Notes: a model not told the origin generated them from the sequence alone. A stretch of DNA of 64,000 bases from Aliiruegeria lutimaris (GCF_900099935.1 NZ_FNEK01000026.1:1-64000); one strand, 5' to 3'. Shown: positions 1 through 9,300, counted from the stretch's first letter. Translations and numbers: made by a program.

Positions 1-1663
1 GAGGGTGTGTGAAAACTCCAAATGCGGTATGCTTTTCGGCAAAGACCGGAGGCAGGCATGTCGGGGTATATCGAGGGGACGGACCGAAGTCAGGCGACGC
101 TTTTTCCGAACCGTTTGGAAGACTGGATCGACGAGGACAGTCCGGTCCGCGTGATTGACCTCTTCGTGGACGAGATCAATCTTGGGGAACTTGGATTTCT
201 GCGGACGGCGCCGGCGCCAACGGGACGGCCCGGCTATCACCCATCGGTCCTGCTGAAGCTATTCATCTACGGCTATTTGAACCGCGTCCCTTCGAGCCGC
301 GCTCTGGAGCGGGAGGCTCTGCGTAATGTCGAGGTGATGTGGCTGACGGGCCGGCTCGTCCCGGACCACAAGACGATCGCGGATTTTCGGCGCGACAACG
401 GTCCGGCCATCGGCAAGACCTGCGCGCAGTTCGTGGAGTTCTGCCGGCGGATCGGGGTGCTGAAAGGGGATTGCGTTGCCATTGATGGCAGCAAGTTCAA
501 GGCCGTGAACAACCGCGACAAGAACTTCACCAAGGGCAAGATCGCCAGCCGCACCGCTCACCTTGTAGCGAGCATTGAACGCTACCTTGATGAAATGGTC
601 CGGATCGACCGTCAGGAGGAGGGTGAGGTCCGGGCTGAGAAGATTGCCAATCTGGCGCGACGCTGCGAGCGCATCCGTCAGGAGATCGAGCGCTTGGTGG
701 ATATCGGCCAGGCGCTCAGGGAGAGCCCGGAAAGCCAGATATCCCTGACCGACCCGGATAGCCGGTCCATGGCCACCAGCGCCAAGGGGAGCGGTTTTGT
801 GGGCTACAATGCGCAGGCCGCGGTGGATTCAGAGACCCATTTGATCGTCACGCATGATGTGATCAATACCGGGCATGACCGCGAGCAGCTCTCGCCGATG
901 GCCAAGGGCGCGAAGACCGCGCTCGGATGCGAGGAGATGAGCGCAGTCGCCGATAAAGGCTACTTCAGCGGCCGTGAAATCTTGACCTGTCACGAGGCTG
1001 GCATCACTACGACCCTCCCGCGCCCCGAGACCTCGGGCAACCGTAAGAAGGGCATGTATGTGAAGGCCGACTTTGCCTATGACGCGGATGCGGATGTCTA
1101 CCGCTGCCCGGCAGGCGAGACGCTGACACGCCGTTACACGACCGAGGAAGGCGGCCTGATGGTGCGGCGCTACCGGGCCAACGTCTGTCAGACCTGCCCA
1201 GTCAAGGCGCGCTGCACCACAGGAAAAGAGCGCCGGATCACCCGATGGGAGCATGAGCACCTGGTCGACGAGATGCGCGACCGCATGAGCCGAGACCCGA
1301 CATTGATGGCGCTACGTCGCTCAACCGTCGAGCACCCATTCGGCACAATCAAAGCCTGGATGGGTGCGACGCACTTCCGGATGCGCAAGCTCAAGAATGT
1401 CCGCACCGAGATGGCATTCCATGTCCTCGCCTACAACATCAAGCGGATGATCAACCTGATCGGTGTGCGTGGGCTTCTTGCCGCCATTCCGGCCTGAACC
1501 GGGGCACGATCTTCAGATTGCCAGCGTCTAACGCAACGGAGGCCGCTTCTGGCGCCTCCGCAGCCGTTCAGAAATAGCACTTGGACCGGAAATGGAAAAA
1601 TACGCCGGAAACCATCGGAACTGCATTTGCAGGACGCCTCAAACAGAGTTTCCACACAGCCTC
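1..1663 (+). mobile_element. IS1182-family insertion sequence, apparently complete
   Basis: The first 18 bases of the window and bases 1646-1663 are imperfect terminal inverted repeats: the right end reads gagtttccacacagcctc and the reverse complement of the left end reads gagttttcacacaccctc, matching at 16 of 18 positions. They enclose one transposase gene (58-1497), giving an element of about 1.66 kb, normal for the family. The left end may extend one or more bases beyond the window, so the target duplication cannot be checked. The transposase frame is open, so the element may be active. Confidence 0.82.
58..1497 (+). CDS. IS1182-family transposase
   Basis: Cut-and-paste DDE transposase acting on the terminal repeats of its element. 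An in-frame ATG exists at 22, but the ATG at 58 is preceded by GGAGGC at good spacing, so 479 residues is preferred. The N-terminal half matches the transposase InsH-type domain (DUF772), with a central charged helical region, and the C-terminal half is the DDE nuclease. The candidate acidic triad, counted from the start at 58, is D143 (in VAIDGSKFK), D299 (in VADKGYFSG) and E425 (in VEHPFGTIK). A cysteine cluster (CQTCPVKARC) near residue 380 is typical of the family. Family assignment is confident; activity is inferred only from the intact frame. Confidence 0.9.
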   Translation: MSGYIEGTDRSQATLFPNRLEDWIDEDSPVRVIDLFVDEINLGELGFLRTAPAPTGRPGYHPSVLLKLFIYGYLNRVPSSRALEREALRNVEVMWLTGRLVPDHKTIADFRRDNGPAIGKTCAQFVEFCRRIGVLKGDCVAIDGSKFKAVNNRDKNFTKGKIASRTAHLVASIERYLDEMVRIDRQEEGEVRAEKIANLARRCERIRQEIERLVDIGQALRESPESQISLTDPDSRSMATSAKGSGFVGYNAQAAVDSETHLIVTHDVINTGHDREQLSPMAKGAKTALGCEEMSAVADKGYFSGREILTCHEAGITTTLPRPETSGNRKKGMYVKADFAYDADADVYRCPAGETLTRRYTTEEGGLMVRRYRANVCQTCPVKARCTTGKERRITRWEHEHLVDEMRDRMSRDPTLMALRRSTVEHPFGTIKAWMGATHFRMRKLKNVRTEMAFHVLAYNIKRMINLIGVRGLLAAIPA

Positions 1664-2008
1664 GGCTCGGAGGAGACATCTGAGTATTTCCTTCCGATGT
1701 CTCCAAAGTCGGCAAGGCTGACGCTTCAACTTAATACGGGTAGAGGGGGGGGCTTGGATTTTCAGGGCCTTGAACCAGGAATCAATGCGCCCCAGCCTTT
1801 GCGTGTATCTGCGATTCAAGGATTGCAGGTCAGCGCCCGAGACCGGCTCTGCGGCCGCTGGCTCCTGTCCTTCGTCTGTCTCGCGATTCAGCCTGCGACA
1901 AATCGGGCCGGTTTCTTGTCGGTTCCGAGCGCGAGTGGGGAGCCACTGGGGGCGAACGCCCGGATGGCCCGGAATTGCGAAAAAAAACAAAAATTTAATG
2001 GAGTTTCG
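1664..2008. other. Non-coding stretch between the IS and tRNA-Arg
   Basis: No convincing gene. Weak open frames exist on both strands but have no recognisable domain or ribosome binding site. The region holds a perfect 9-bp inverted repeat (1672-1704), a run of eight G (1745-1752), and an A-rich stretch (1980-1995) that reads as a T tract downstream of the tRNA on the minus strand and may end its transcript. Confidence 0.6.
1672..1704. repeat. Perfect 9-bp inverted repeat beside the IS right end
   Basis: ggagacatc at 1672-1680 is mirrored by gatgtctcc at 1696-1704 around a 15-base loop. No T tract follows on either strand, so a simple intrinsic terminator is unlikely. It lies 9 bases outside the right terminal repeat of the insertion sequence and could be a remnant of an older element or part of the insertion target. 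Confidence 0.5.
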
Positions 2009-2085
2009 TGGCGACCCCGACAGGACTTGAACCTGTAACCTATCCCTTAGGAGGGGATTGCTCTATCCAGTTGAGCCACGGGGCC
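2009..2085 (-). tRNA. tRNA-Arg, anticodon CCT
   Basis: Read on the minus strand, all four arms fold: acceptor GGCCCCG/CGGGGTC with one G-T pair, D stem GCTC/GAGC, anticodon stem ATCCC/GGGAT around loop CTCCTAA, and T stem ACAGG/CCTGT with loop TTCAAGT. The anticodon is CCT, decoding AGG. The 3' CCA is encoded (2009-2011). Its 3' end faces the IS side, the usual orientation for island integration at a tRNA. A T-rich stretch follows on the minus strand. Confidence 0.96.
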
Positions 2086-2378
2086 GCGTCGGGCGGAACG
2101 GCCGAACCGCCGCCCGAGCCCGTGTCTAATGGCTTCCCATGGCGGACGCAAAGCCCTTTTCGCCGCCCCGCTCGCCCTGAAGCGGCGCGTCTCCACGTCA
2201 GGATCGGGCGAAAAACGGCTGGTGAAGGGTACATCGGCGGCGGATTGCCGCCGCGACGAAGAAAAACTGGCCTTTCCTACGTCGCCTCGCGGCTTCGTGT
2301 TGGCATTTCCCCTTCAAACAGTATAGGTTTTCGGCAATCAACACCGTCGTCAGAACGGTAGCAACACGAGCAGACAGC
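2086..2378. other. Divergent intergenic region between tRNA-Arg and tolQ
   Basis: Contains no gene. The left part should carry the minus-strand tRNA promoter, for which only weak matches are visible. A GC-rich inverted repeat (GGCGGC with GCCGCC) lies around 2233-2250. The right part holds the candidate tolQ promoter. Confidence 0.6.
2300..2327 (+). promoter_or_regulatory. Candidate promoter for the tol operon
   Basis: TTGGCA (2300-2305) and TATAGG (2322-2327) are separated by 16 bases and lie about 50 bases before tolQ. This fits a sigma-70-type promoter, but it is based on motif resemblance only. Confidence 0.4.
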
Positions 2379-3074
2379 ATGGATCCCTCGACCCTTTCGA
2401 TGGCGCAGGAGATAGATTTCTCCCTGTGGGCGCTTTTCGCGCGCGCAACCTTCACCGTAAAAATCGTGATGATGATGCTGATCGGAGCCTCCTTCTGGGC
2501 CTGGGCGATCATCATCCAGAAGCACGTCACCTATCGGCTGGCCCGCCGCGAAGTGGAGGGGTTCGACGAGCAATTCTGGTCGGGCGAGCCGCTGGACGAG
2601 CTGTTCGACCAGGTGGGTAGCGATCCCAAGGGGGCGTCGCAGCGCATCTTCTCCGCCGGCATGATCGAGTGGCGGCGCTCGCATCGCGAGGATGGCGGGT
2701 TGATCGCGGGCGCGCAAGCGCGGATCGACCGTTCCATGGATGTTGCCATCGCCAAGGAGGCCGAGGACCTCAACCGCGGGCTGGGCTTCCTTGCCACGAC
2801 CGGTTCCACTGCACCATTTGTCGGGCTGTTCGGTACCGTCTGGGGTATCAAGCACGCCTTCGAGGAAATCGCCATGGCGCAGAATACCAACCTGGCCGTG
2901 GTTGCTCCCGGTATCTCAGAGGCGCTGGTCGCGACCGCGCTCGGCCTTCTGGCGGCGATTCCGGCGGTGATCTTCTACAACAAGCTCAATTCCGACAGCG
3001 ACCGGATCATTGGCCGCTACGAGAGCTTTGCGGACGAGTTCGCCACGATTCTCTCGCGCCAACTGGATTCCTGA
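2379..3074 (+). CDS. tolQ: TolQ, Tol-Pal proton-channel subunit
   Basis: Inner-membrane protein of the ExbB/TolQ family. With TolR it uses proton flow to energise TolA during outer-membrane constriction at division. The 231 residues match the family length. A first membrane segment (about 20-45, rich in M/I/W) is followed by a cytoplasmic domain, then the conserved segment with STAPFVGLFGTVWGI (about 145) and a third segment with ALVATALGLLAAIPAV (about 185-200). It is the first gene of the tol operon, with only three bases to tolR. The ybgC thioesterase gene often found before tolQ is absent. Confidence 0.96.
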   Translation: MDPSTLSMAQEIDFSLWALFARATFTVKIVMMMLIGASFWAWAIIIQKHVTYRLARREVEGFDEQFWSGEPLDELFDQVGSDPKGASQRIFSAGMIEWRRSHREDGGLIAGAQARIDRSMDVAIAKEAEDLNRGLGFLATTGSTAPFVGLFGTVWGIKHAFEEIAMAQNTNLAVVAPGISEALVATALGLLAAIPAVIFYNKLNSDSDRIIGRYESFADEFATILSRQLDS

Positions 3075-3077
3075 GCC

Positions 3078-3560
3078 ATGGGCGCGGGAGTCGTCAAACA
3101 GGCAGACGAGGGCGGAGGCACGCGCCGGCGGCGCCGGGCGGGACGTCACCCTGCCGCCATGTCCGAAATCAACGTGACGCCCTTTGTCGACGTCATGCTG
3201 GTGTTGCTGATCATTTTCATGGTCGCCGCGCCGTTGCTGACGGTCGGCGTGCCGGTCGAGTTGCCCAAGACGGCAGCCGAGGCGCTGCCGACGGAGCAGG
3301 AGGAGCCGCTGGTCGTCTCGCTCACGGCGGATGGGCGCGTGACCATCATGACCACCGAGGTGCCTGAAAACGAGCTGGTAACGCGCCTGCGCGGCATCGC
3401 GGTCGAGCGGGCCGATGACAAGGTGTTCCTGCGCGCGGATGGCGCGATCCCCTATGAGCGGGTCATGCAGGTTATGGGCGCGCTCAATGCGGGTGGCTTC
3501 TCGAATATCGGTCTGGTGACCGATACCGGCGGCCCGACACTCGACGGCAGGGATGGCTAG
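3078..3560 (+). CDS. tolR: TolR, Tol-Pal channel subunit
   Basis: ExbD/TolR family protein with one N-terminal membrane segment and a periplasmic domain. An Arg-rich cytoplasmic tail (about 17-24) precedes SEINVTPFVDVMLVLLIIF. D38 in this segment corresponds to the family's essential proton-carrying aspartate. The 160 residues are of usual length. The gene sits between tolQ and tolA and overlaps tolA slightly, consistent with coupled translation of the channel and its effector. Confidence 0.95.
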   Translation: MGAGVVKQADEGGGTRRRRRAGRHPAAMSEINVTPFVDVMLVLLIIFMVAAPLLTVGVPVELPKTAAEALPTEQEEPLVVSLTADGRVTIMTTEVPENELVTRLRGIAVERADDKVFLRADGAIPYERVMQVMGALNAGGFSNIGLVTDTGGPTLDGRDG

Positions 3561-4725
3561 CTGGCCGCACATGAATACCGGGGTCAAGATCTCCGGCCTG
3601 GCTCATATCGGGCTGCTCCTGTGGATGGCGATCGGCGGGCTGTTTTCGTTCGATCGTGACCAGCCGCTGGAAGTGTCCGAGGTCACGCTGATCACGGGTG
3701 AGCAATTCGCAGCGATGCTGGCGGCGGGCAGCCAGGCGCCGGCGGTTTCCGCCGCGCCCGAGACGCCCGCGCAGCCCGAACAGGCCGAACAGCTGGAGAC
3801 GCCGGTTCCCGAGGCCGCGCCGGAACAGGCCACGCCACCGGAAGCTGTTGAGGAGGTGCAGCCGGAAACCGAGCCGCAGGTTGAGGAGGCTTTCGAGACC
3901 CCGCGCGCGGAACTGAGCCCCGTCGCCCCGCCCGCCCCGGTCGCTCCCGACACGCCGGAAGGGGCCTCGCCCGTGCTTGCGCCGGAAAACCCGCCGGCCC
4001 CCGATGCCGCGCCGCGCGTCGCGCCGCGCCCGGTCGAACGTCCCGAGCCCGATGCCAATGTTGCCGAGCAGGTCCAGCAGGCGGCGCGCCGTGAGCAGGC
4101 TCCCGAAGCGCCGCCGGTTCCCGAGGCGCCCGAGGAGACCACCGCTCCGGAGGAAGCCGGCACCGTGATCGAGACCGAGGCGACCGATGAGGCTGGCGGC
4201 ACCGCGCAGTCCGAGCTTGCGCCGCCGGGAGCGCCGCGCCCGTTGCGCCGCCCCGATCGCCCCACGCCGCCAGCTCCCGCTCCGGCGGCAGAGCCGGAGC
4301 CTGCCCGGGACCCGCTGGCCGATGCCATCGCCGGCGCGGTGGCCGAAGCCACCGCCAGCGCGCCCGCCGAGGCCGCGGGGCAGGGCACGGCGCGCACCGG
4401 CCCGCCACTTAGTGCGGGGGAAAAGGATGCGCTGCGGCTGGGCGTGCAGCGTTGCTGGAATGTGGGTTCGCTCTCCACGGACGCACTGCGCACGACCATC
4501 ACGGTCTATTTCGAGATGGACCAGACGGCCCGTCCTGTTTCCGGTACGATCCGGATGCTGGACTCCGAAGGCGGTTCGGCTGCCGCCGCGAACCAGGCTT
4601 TCGAGGCCGCTCGCCGCGCGATCATCCGTTGCGGTGTGAGCGGATACGGTCTACCGCCGGAGAAGTACGACCAGTGGCGCGAGGTCGAAGTGGTTTTCAA
4701 TCCAGACTATATGAGGGTCCGGTAA
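3553..4725 (+). CDS. tolA: TolA, periplasm-spanning energy transducer
   Basis: Links the TolQR motor to TolB/Pal at the outer membrane. A single N-terminal membrane segment ([18 protein letters not shown]) is followed by a long low-complexity arm of about 230 residues rich in Pro, Ala and Glu. A compact C-terminal domain of about 100 residues starts near [19 protein letters not shown]. The Pro-rich arm differs from the Ala/Lys helical arm of enterobacterial TolA but does the same spacing job. The ATG at 3553 lies inside tolR; the ATG at 3571 (MNTGVK) is an alternative start. Confidence 0.93.
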   Translation: MASWPHMNTGVKISGLAHIGLLLWMAIGGLFSFDRDQPLEVSEVTLITGEQFAAMLAAGSQAPAVSAAPETPAQPEQAEQLETPVPEAAPEQATPPEAVEEVQPETEPQVEEAFETPRAELSPVAPPAPVAPDTPEGASPVLAPENPPAPDAAPRVAPRPVERPEPDANVAEQVQQAARREQAPEAPPVPEAPEETTAPEEAGTVIETEATDEAGGTAQSELAPPGAPRPLRRPDRPTPPAPAPAAEPEPARDPLADAIAGAVAEATASAPAEAAGQGTARTGPPLSAGEKDALRLGVQRCWNVGSLSTDALRTTITVYFEMDQTARPVSGTIRMLDSEGGSAAAANQAFEAARRAIIRCGVSGYGLPPEKYDQWREVEVVFNPDYMRVR

Positions 4726-4777
4726 ACATGCGTGGCCTGATCGATATGAATTTCAAACCCGTGAAAATGAGGATTGG

Positions 4778-6112
4778 ATGATGTTCCTGCGTTCCCTTGC
4801 AAAAGCCGCCGTCATGGCTGTGGCCGCCCTCCTGCCGCTGGCCCTTCCGGCCGCAGCGCAGGACCGTCTGCGTATCGAGATCACCGAAGGGGTGATTGAG
4901 CCGCTGCCCTTTGCCATTCCCACCTTCGAGGCCGAGACGCCGCAGGCGGCACAGCTGGCGAATGACATCACCCGTGTGATCGCTGCCGATCTCGTCGGCA
5001 CCGGCCTCTTCCGGGAGGTTCCGGCAAGTTCCCATATTGCGCGTATCACCAGTTTCTCTTCCCCCGTCTCCTATCCCGACTGGAAGGCGATCAACGTTCA
5101 GGCGCTGATCACCGGTGCCGTATCGGTCGATGGCAGCGGGCGGACCAACGTGAAATTCCGCCTTCACGACGTCTTCGCCGATAACGAGCTGGGCGAGGGG
5201 CTGCAACTCGGCGGCGCCTCCAGCGCCGCGCGGCGACTGGCGCACAAAGTGGCCGACCAGGTCTATTCCCGCATCACGGGCGAGGGGGCCTATTTCGACA
5301 GCCGCGTGGTCTTCGTCCATGAAGAGGGGCCGAAGAACGCCCGTCAAAAGCGGCTCGGGGTCATGGATTATGACGGCGCGAACGTGCAGTACCTGACCGA
5401 CAGTTCCTCCATCGTGCTGGCGCCGCGCTTCTCGCCCACGGGTGACCGGGTGCTCTACACCTCCTACTCCTCCGGCGTGCCGGAGATCTACATGATGCAG
5501 GTCGGCGCGCTGCGTCCGCAGAAGCTGATCGAAGCGCAGGGCGCCATGACCTTTGCGCCCCGTTTCGGCCCTGATGGCAACACCGTGGTCTATTCGGAGA
5601 GCCGGGGCGGCAATACGGACATCTTCGTCACCTCTATCGGTGGCAGTGCGTCCAAGCTGACCAACACGCCCTCCATCGAGACGGCGCCGAGCTATTCGCC
5701 CGACGGCTCCCAGATCGTCTTCGAGAGCGACCGTTCGGGAATGCAACAGCTCTACATCATGTCGGCACGTGGTGGTGAGGCGCGGCGAATCTCCTTTGGC
5801 GAGGGGCGTTACGGAACGCCCGTCTGGTCGCCGCGCGGTGACCTGATCGCCTTTACCAAGCAACATGGCGGCCGGTTCCATATCGGCGTGATGCGGACGG
5901 ATGGCTCCGAGGAGCGGCTGCTGACCGCGTCCTTCCTCGACGAGGGGCCGACATGGTCGCCCAATGGCCGGGTCATCATGTTCACCCGGCAGAGCGCGGG
6001 CGCCGGTGGCCAGCCGTCGCTCTACTCGGTGGACATTACCGGGCGCAACCTGCGTCGCGTGCCCACGCCTGGCGCGGCGTCGGACCCGGCCTGGTCTCCG
6101 TTGTTGCCGTAG
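4778..6112 (+). CDS. tolB: TolB, periplasmic Tol-Pal protein
   Basis: Periplasmic beta-propeller protein that binds Pal and receives TolA. The 444 residues begin with a clear Sec signal peptide ending near LPAAAQD. An N-terminal alpha/beta domain follows (about 28-170), then repeated propeller blades marked by motifs such as [12 protein letters not shown] and [16 protein letters not shown]. It lies 52 bases after tolA in the same operon. Its end faces the stop of an opposite-strand gene only 18 bases away, so transcription from tolQ cannot simply run into pal without crossing that gene. Confidence 0.96.
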   Translation: MMFLRSLAKAAVMAVAALLPLALPAAAQDRLRIEITEGVIEPLPFAIPTFEAETPQAAQLANDITRVIAADLVGTGLFREVPASSHIARITSFSSPVSYPDWKAINVQALITGAVSVDGSGRTNVKFRLHDVFADNELGEGLQLGGASSAARRLAHKVADQVYSRITGEGAYFDSRVVFVHEEGPKNARQKRLGVMDYDGANVQYLTDSSSIVLAPRFSPTGDRVLYTSYSSGVPEIYMMQVGALRPQKLIEAQGAMTFAPRFGPDGNTVVYSESRGGNTDIFVTSIGGSASKLTNTPSIETAPSYSPDGSQIVFESDRSGMQQLYIMSARGGEARRISFGEGRYGTPVWSPRGDLIAFTKQHGGRFHIGVMRTDGSEERLLTASFLDEGPTWSPNGRVIMFTRQSAGAGGQPSLYSVDITGRNLRRVPTPGAASDPAWSPLLP

Positions 6113-6130
6113 AAAGGATCGGGTGCGAGG

Positions 6131-6523
6131 TTATTCCAGTGCCGCGGTTTGTTCCGTCGGTGGCTCGGTGGGGGCGAGGGTGGCCTGTAACTCTACGGGC
6201 GCCTGGCTGCTGGCCCAGAAAACCAGCGCCGCGACCCCTGCGACGAGCACGCCGAGCAGCCCGACCGGCAGCAGCAGCATTTTTCGCAGGGTGGAGCCCG
6301 GGCGCAAACTGGCCCGCACGACCCAGCCGACAAGCGCGAATGTGCCGGCCGCGGCCTGCCAGCCGAGGAAAGCGAGGACACGGTTCACACCGGTGGTGAA
6401 GCCCATATCCGTTGATGGGGTGATCGCGAAGACCACGAAAGAACCAAAGAACGCAATCGCCCAGAAAACCAGGATCACCGAACCTGTGCGACGAAACCAG
6501 ATTCTGCTTGTTGCCCTGTTCAC
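6131..6523 (-). CDS. Small three-helix membrane protein inside the tol-pal cluster
   Basis: No family is recognised. The 130-residue product starts at a GTG (6523) preceded by AGGAGG seven bases upstream, a much better start than the longer upstream extension of the frame. Three hydrophobic segments are visible: about 12-35 (SVILVFWAIAFFGSFVVFAI), 48-72 (VLAFLGWQAAAGTFALVGWVV) and 83-108 (MLLLPVGLLGVLVAGVAALVF). A polar tail rich in Pro, Thr and Glu follows. It is encoded opposite to tolB and pal and sits exactly between them, so it has its own promoter in the pal upstream region. Function unknown; any link to the Tol system is positional inference. Confidence 0.75.
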   Translation of the reverse strand: MNRATSRIWFRRTGSVILVFWAIAFFGSFVVFAITPSTDMGFTTGVNRVLAFLGWQAAAGTFALVGWVVRASLRPGSTLRKMLLLPVGLLGVLVAGVAALVFWASSQAPVELQATLAPTEPPTEQTAALE

Positions 6524-6710
6524 TTTCCGACCTCCTGAAACCGTCGAGATATCTTCATGGCTTGCCCGCCCCGGCCGCGTCCCGGCGATGGCGGGCGAGC
6601 CTAGGCAAAAAACCACGAAGAAATGGTTACCAAGCCCGCGAGGCGTTTTCATGGCGTTATCGGGGTGATAGAAGGGAGCGGGGCAAATGCCAGCCAAGGA
6701 GCACACAAGA

Positions 6711-7223
6711 ATGGCCCATCGTGCAGTCAAGACACTCGTTCTGATCGGGGTAATGGGCCTTGCCGCCTGTTCCAACAACAGCCGCTTCGGAGGTGGCTCC
6801 GACTATGGGGCCGGCGCCGGCGGCGGATACGGCGCGGGTGATGCCAGCAATCCCAATTCCCCGGCCTATTTCCAGGCGGCCGTCGGCGACCGTGTCCTGT
6901 TCCCGGTGGACCAGTCGACACTGACCGACGTGGCGCGCAGTACGCTAGATGCCCAGGCCGCGTGGATGAACACCAACACTGCCTTTAACGCCCAGATCGA
7001 AGGTCATGCCGACGAGCAGGGCACGCGCGAATACAACCTCGCGCTCGGCGCGCGCCGTGCGAATTCGGTGCAGGAATATCTTATCTCGCGCGGTGTCGCC
7101 GGAACCCGGCTGAACACCGTTTCCTATGGCAAGGAGCGCCCCTTGGAGATCTGTTCCGAGGAAGCCTGTTATGCCAAGAACCGCCGTGCGGTGACCGTTC
7201 TGCAGGCGGCTGCCGGCAGCTGA
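6711..7223 (+). CDS. pal: Pal, peptidoglycan-associated lipoprotein
   Basis: Outer-membrane lipoprotein tethering the outer membrane to peptidoglycan; partner of TolB. With the start at 6711 the lipobox is LAAC with the modified cysteine at residue 20. A Gly-rich linker follows, then an OmpA-like domain with the peptidoglycan-binding signature around EGHADEQGTREYNLALGARR. An in-frame ATG at 6687 would add eight residues. It lies 12 bases before cpoB, forming the second half of the tol-pal cluster after the opposite-strand membrane gene. Confidence 0.95.
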   Translation: MAHRAVKTLVLIGVMGLAACSNNSRFGGGSDYGAGAGGGYGAGDASNPNSPAYFQAAVGDRVLFPVDQSTLTDVARSTLDAQAAWMNTNTAFNAQIEGHADEQGTREYNLALGARRANSVQEYLISRGVAGTRLNTVSYGKERPLEICSEEACYAKNRRAVTVLQAAAGS

Positions 7224-7235
7224 GGAGCCTGACTT

Positions 7236-8066
7236 ATGCGTCTGACGACCATTGCAACGCTTGCCGCGTTTCTCTTGCCGCTGCCTTTGGCGGCGCAGGA
7301 CAATTCGCAGACGCTTGCGGATATAAGACAGGAGCTCTCGGTGCTTCACGTCGAATTGCAGCAGCTTACCCGCGAGCTGTCGACTACCGGCGGCGCGCAG
7401 ACCCTGCAGCAATCGGCCTCGATTCTCGACCGGGTGAACGTGATCGAGAGCGAGTTGCAGCGCCTCACCGCCAAGTCCGAGGAGCTGGAGTTCCGCATCA
7501 ATTCCATCGTCAAGGATGGCACCAACCGGATTGGAGATATCGAGTTCCGTCTTTGTGAGATCACTCCGTCCTGTGACCTCTCCAAGCTTGGCGAAACGTC
7601 CGTTCTTGGCGGTGGGGCGCTGCCGCAGGCGCCGCGCCTGCCACCGGTGGAAAGCACCAACAACACCAGCGCGCCCCAGCTTGCCGTGGGCGAGCGGGCC
7701 GATTTCGACCGCGCCAAGGGCGAGTTGGACAATGGTTCCTTCCGGAGCGCCGCCGATCTTTTCGCCGCCTTTACCGAGGCCTATCCGGCCGGTCCCCTGA
7801 CGGGGCCCGCGCATTTCCACCAGGGCGATGCGCTCAGCCAGCTGGGCGAAACCGCCCCGGCCGCGCGGGCTTACCTGAACGCCTTCTCGGCTGATCCCGA
7901 TGGCGAGCAGGCACCGATGGCGCTGCTGCGTCTCGGCCAAAGCCTCGGCGATCTGGGCCAGACCAACGAGGCCTGCATCACCCTGGGCGAGGTCGGTACC
8001 CGTTTCCCCGGTGGCGAAGCGGCCAGCGAGGCGGAAACATCGCGCATCAACCTGGGGTGCCTGTGA
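7236..8066 (+). CDS. cpoB: CpoB/YbgF, Tol-associated periplasmic TPR protein
   Basis: Coordinates peptidoglycan synthesis with Tol-driven constriction in characterised species. The 276 residues begin with a signal peptide ending near LPLAAQD. A coiled-coil segment follows (about 25-90, Leu/Glu/Gln-rich), then a linker, then TPR-like repeats from about 155 (DFDRAKGELDNGSFRSAADLF) to the end. It is directly downstream of pal, as is usual. Confidence 0.93.
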   Translation: MRLTTIATLAAFLLPLPLAAQDNSQTLADIRQELSVLHVELQQLTRELSTTGGAQTLQQSASILDRVNVIESELQRLTAKSEELEFRINSIVKDGTNRIGDIEFRLCEITPSCDLSKLGETSVLGGGALPQAPRLPPVESTNNTSAPQLAVGERADFDRAKGELDNGSFRSAADLFAAFTEAYPAGPLTGPAHFHQGDALSQLGETAPAARAYLNAFSADPDGEQAPMALLRLGQSLGDLGQTNEACITLGEVGTRFPGGEAASEAETSRINLGCL

Positions 8067-8070
8067 CTTG

Positions 8071-9300
8071 ATGGAAATGAAGGGCGCGCTGCCACTTCGG
8101 GATATCCTGGCGGGACGAACCGTCCGGCGCATCGGGATCGCGGTCTCGGGCGGTGGCGATTCGATGGCGCTACTGCGCTACATGCACACCATTGCGAAGC
8201 CGGAAGGCGTGGGCCTCGCGGCCGTCACGGTCAATCATGGCCTGCGGGACGCGGCGGCGGACGAGGCCGAGTTCGTGGCCAAACAGTCGGCCTCCCTTGG
8301 GATCCCGCATGAAACCCTGCGCTGGACGGACCGGGATCCGACCGGAAACCTTCAGGCCGAGGCGCGCACGGCACGCTATCGGCTTCTGGCGGATTGGGCG
8401 CAGGACGAAGGTATCGCGGTGGTCATGATCGGGCACACGGCCGATGATCAGGCCGAAACCCTGATGATGAACCTGATGCGCGGATCGGGTGTGGACGGCC
8501 TGTGCGGAATGCCGCAGGAGTTCTCCCGCTACGGGATGCGGTTCGTTCGTCCCCTTCTGGGGGTGTCCCGGGCCGGCTTGCGGGAGTATCTCGAAGAGCT
8601 CGGACAGGCCTGGGTCGAGGATCCGTCGAACGAGGATATTCGCTATGCGCGTGTCCGAATCCGCCAGATCCTCACCGAGCTTGAGCCGCTAGGGCTTACC
8701 CGGCAGCGCCTGCTCGACATGGCCGGCCGCATGCGCGATGCCGAGGAGGTCCTGCAGGATCGCATGGCGACCCTGGCCGAGAAGATCGAGCTTCATTGCG
8801 GAGATGTGCTGTTGCCCGAAGCCGTGTTTCGCGCGGCGCCGCGCGACACTAGGCACCGCTTTCTGGCCTCGGCCCTCAGCTCCCTGTCGGGGCAGGAATA
8901 CCGGCCACGTTTCCAACCGCTCTCCGAACTGGCCGCGGCCGGAGACGGCGTCTTGTATGGCTGCCGGGTCACCACTCGCGGTGGCATGATCCGTATTGCC
9001 CGCGAGGCCGCCGCGCTGGAGAATGTGACTGCTGCGCCGGGCGAGATCTGGGATCGACGCTTCCGCCTGACCGGCCCGGCGGAACCCGGTGACGTGGTCC
9101 GCGTGATGGGCAAGGCCGCCCTTGGCCGGCTGCCCGAGACCCGCGATAGCAACATTCCCCGCACCAGCCTGATGGCCTCGCCCGCGATCTGGCGCGGCGG
9201 AGAGCTGATCGCGGCGCCGCTTGCCGGGATCGGAGAGGGTTGGCAGGCGGTAAGCGTGCAGAAACGAACGGATTTCATTCAGTCCCTGTTATCGCGTTGA
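8071..9300 (+). CDS. tilS: TilS, tRNA(Ile)-lysidine synthase
   Basis: Converts cytidine-34 of the CAU-anticodon tRNA-Ile to lysidine so it reads AUA; cytoplasmic N-type ATP pyrophosphatase. The PP-loop SGGGDS is at residues 26-31. A conserved HTADDQAETLMMNLMRGSG stretch follows near residue 120, then substrate-binding C-terminal domains. The frame is open further upstream inside cpoB, but the ATG at 8071 (MEMKG), five bases after the cpoB stop, gives a normal 409-residue protein. The gene sits between cpoB and ftsH. Confidence 0.93.
   Translation: MEMKGALPLRDILAGRTVRRIGIAVSGGGDSMALLRYMHTIAKPEGVGLAAVTVNHGLRDAAADEAEFVAKQSASLGIPHETLRWTDRDPTGNLQAEARTARYRLLADWAQDEGIAVVMIGHTADDQAETLMMNLMRGSGVDGLCGMPQEFSRYGMRFVRPLLGVSRAGLREYLEELGQAWVEDPSNEDIRYARVRIRQILTELEPLGLTRQRLLDMAGRMRDAEEVLQDRMATLAEKIELHCGDVLLPEAVFRAAPRDTRHRFLASALSSLSGQEYRPRFQPLSELAAAGDGVLYGCRVTTRGGMIRIAREAAALENVTAAPGEIWDRRFRLTGPAEPGDVVRVMGKAALGRLPETRDSNIPRTSLMASPAIWRGGELIAAPLAGIGEGWQAVSVQKRTDFIQSLLSR

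Noticed and set aside
1568-1990. 140-codon minus-strand frame between the IS and tRNA-Arg
   Set aside because: No domain, no ribosome binding site, and it runs across the IS terminal repeat. Treated as non-coding.
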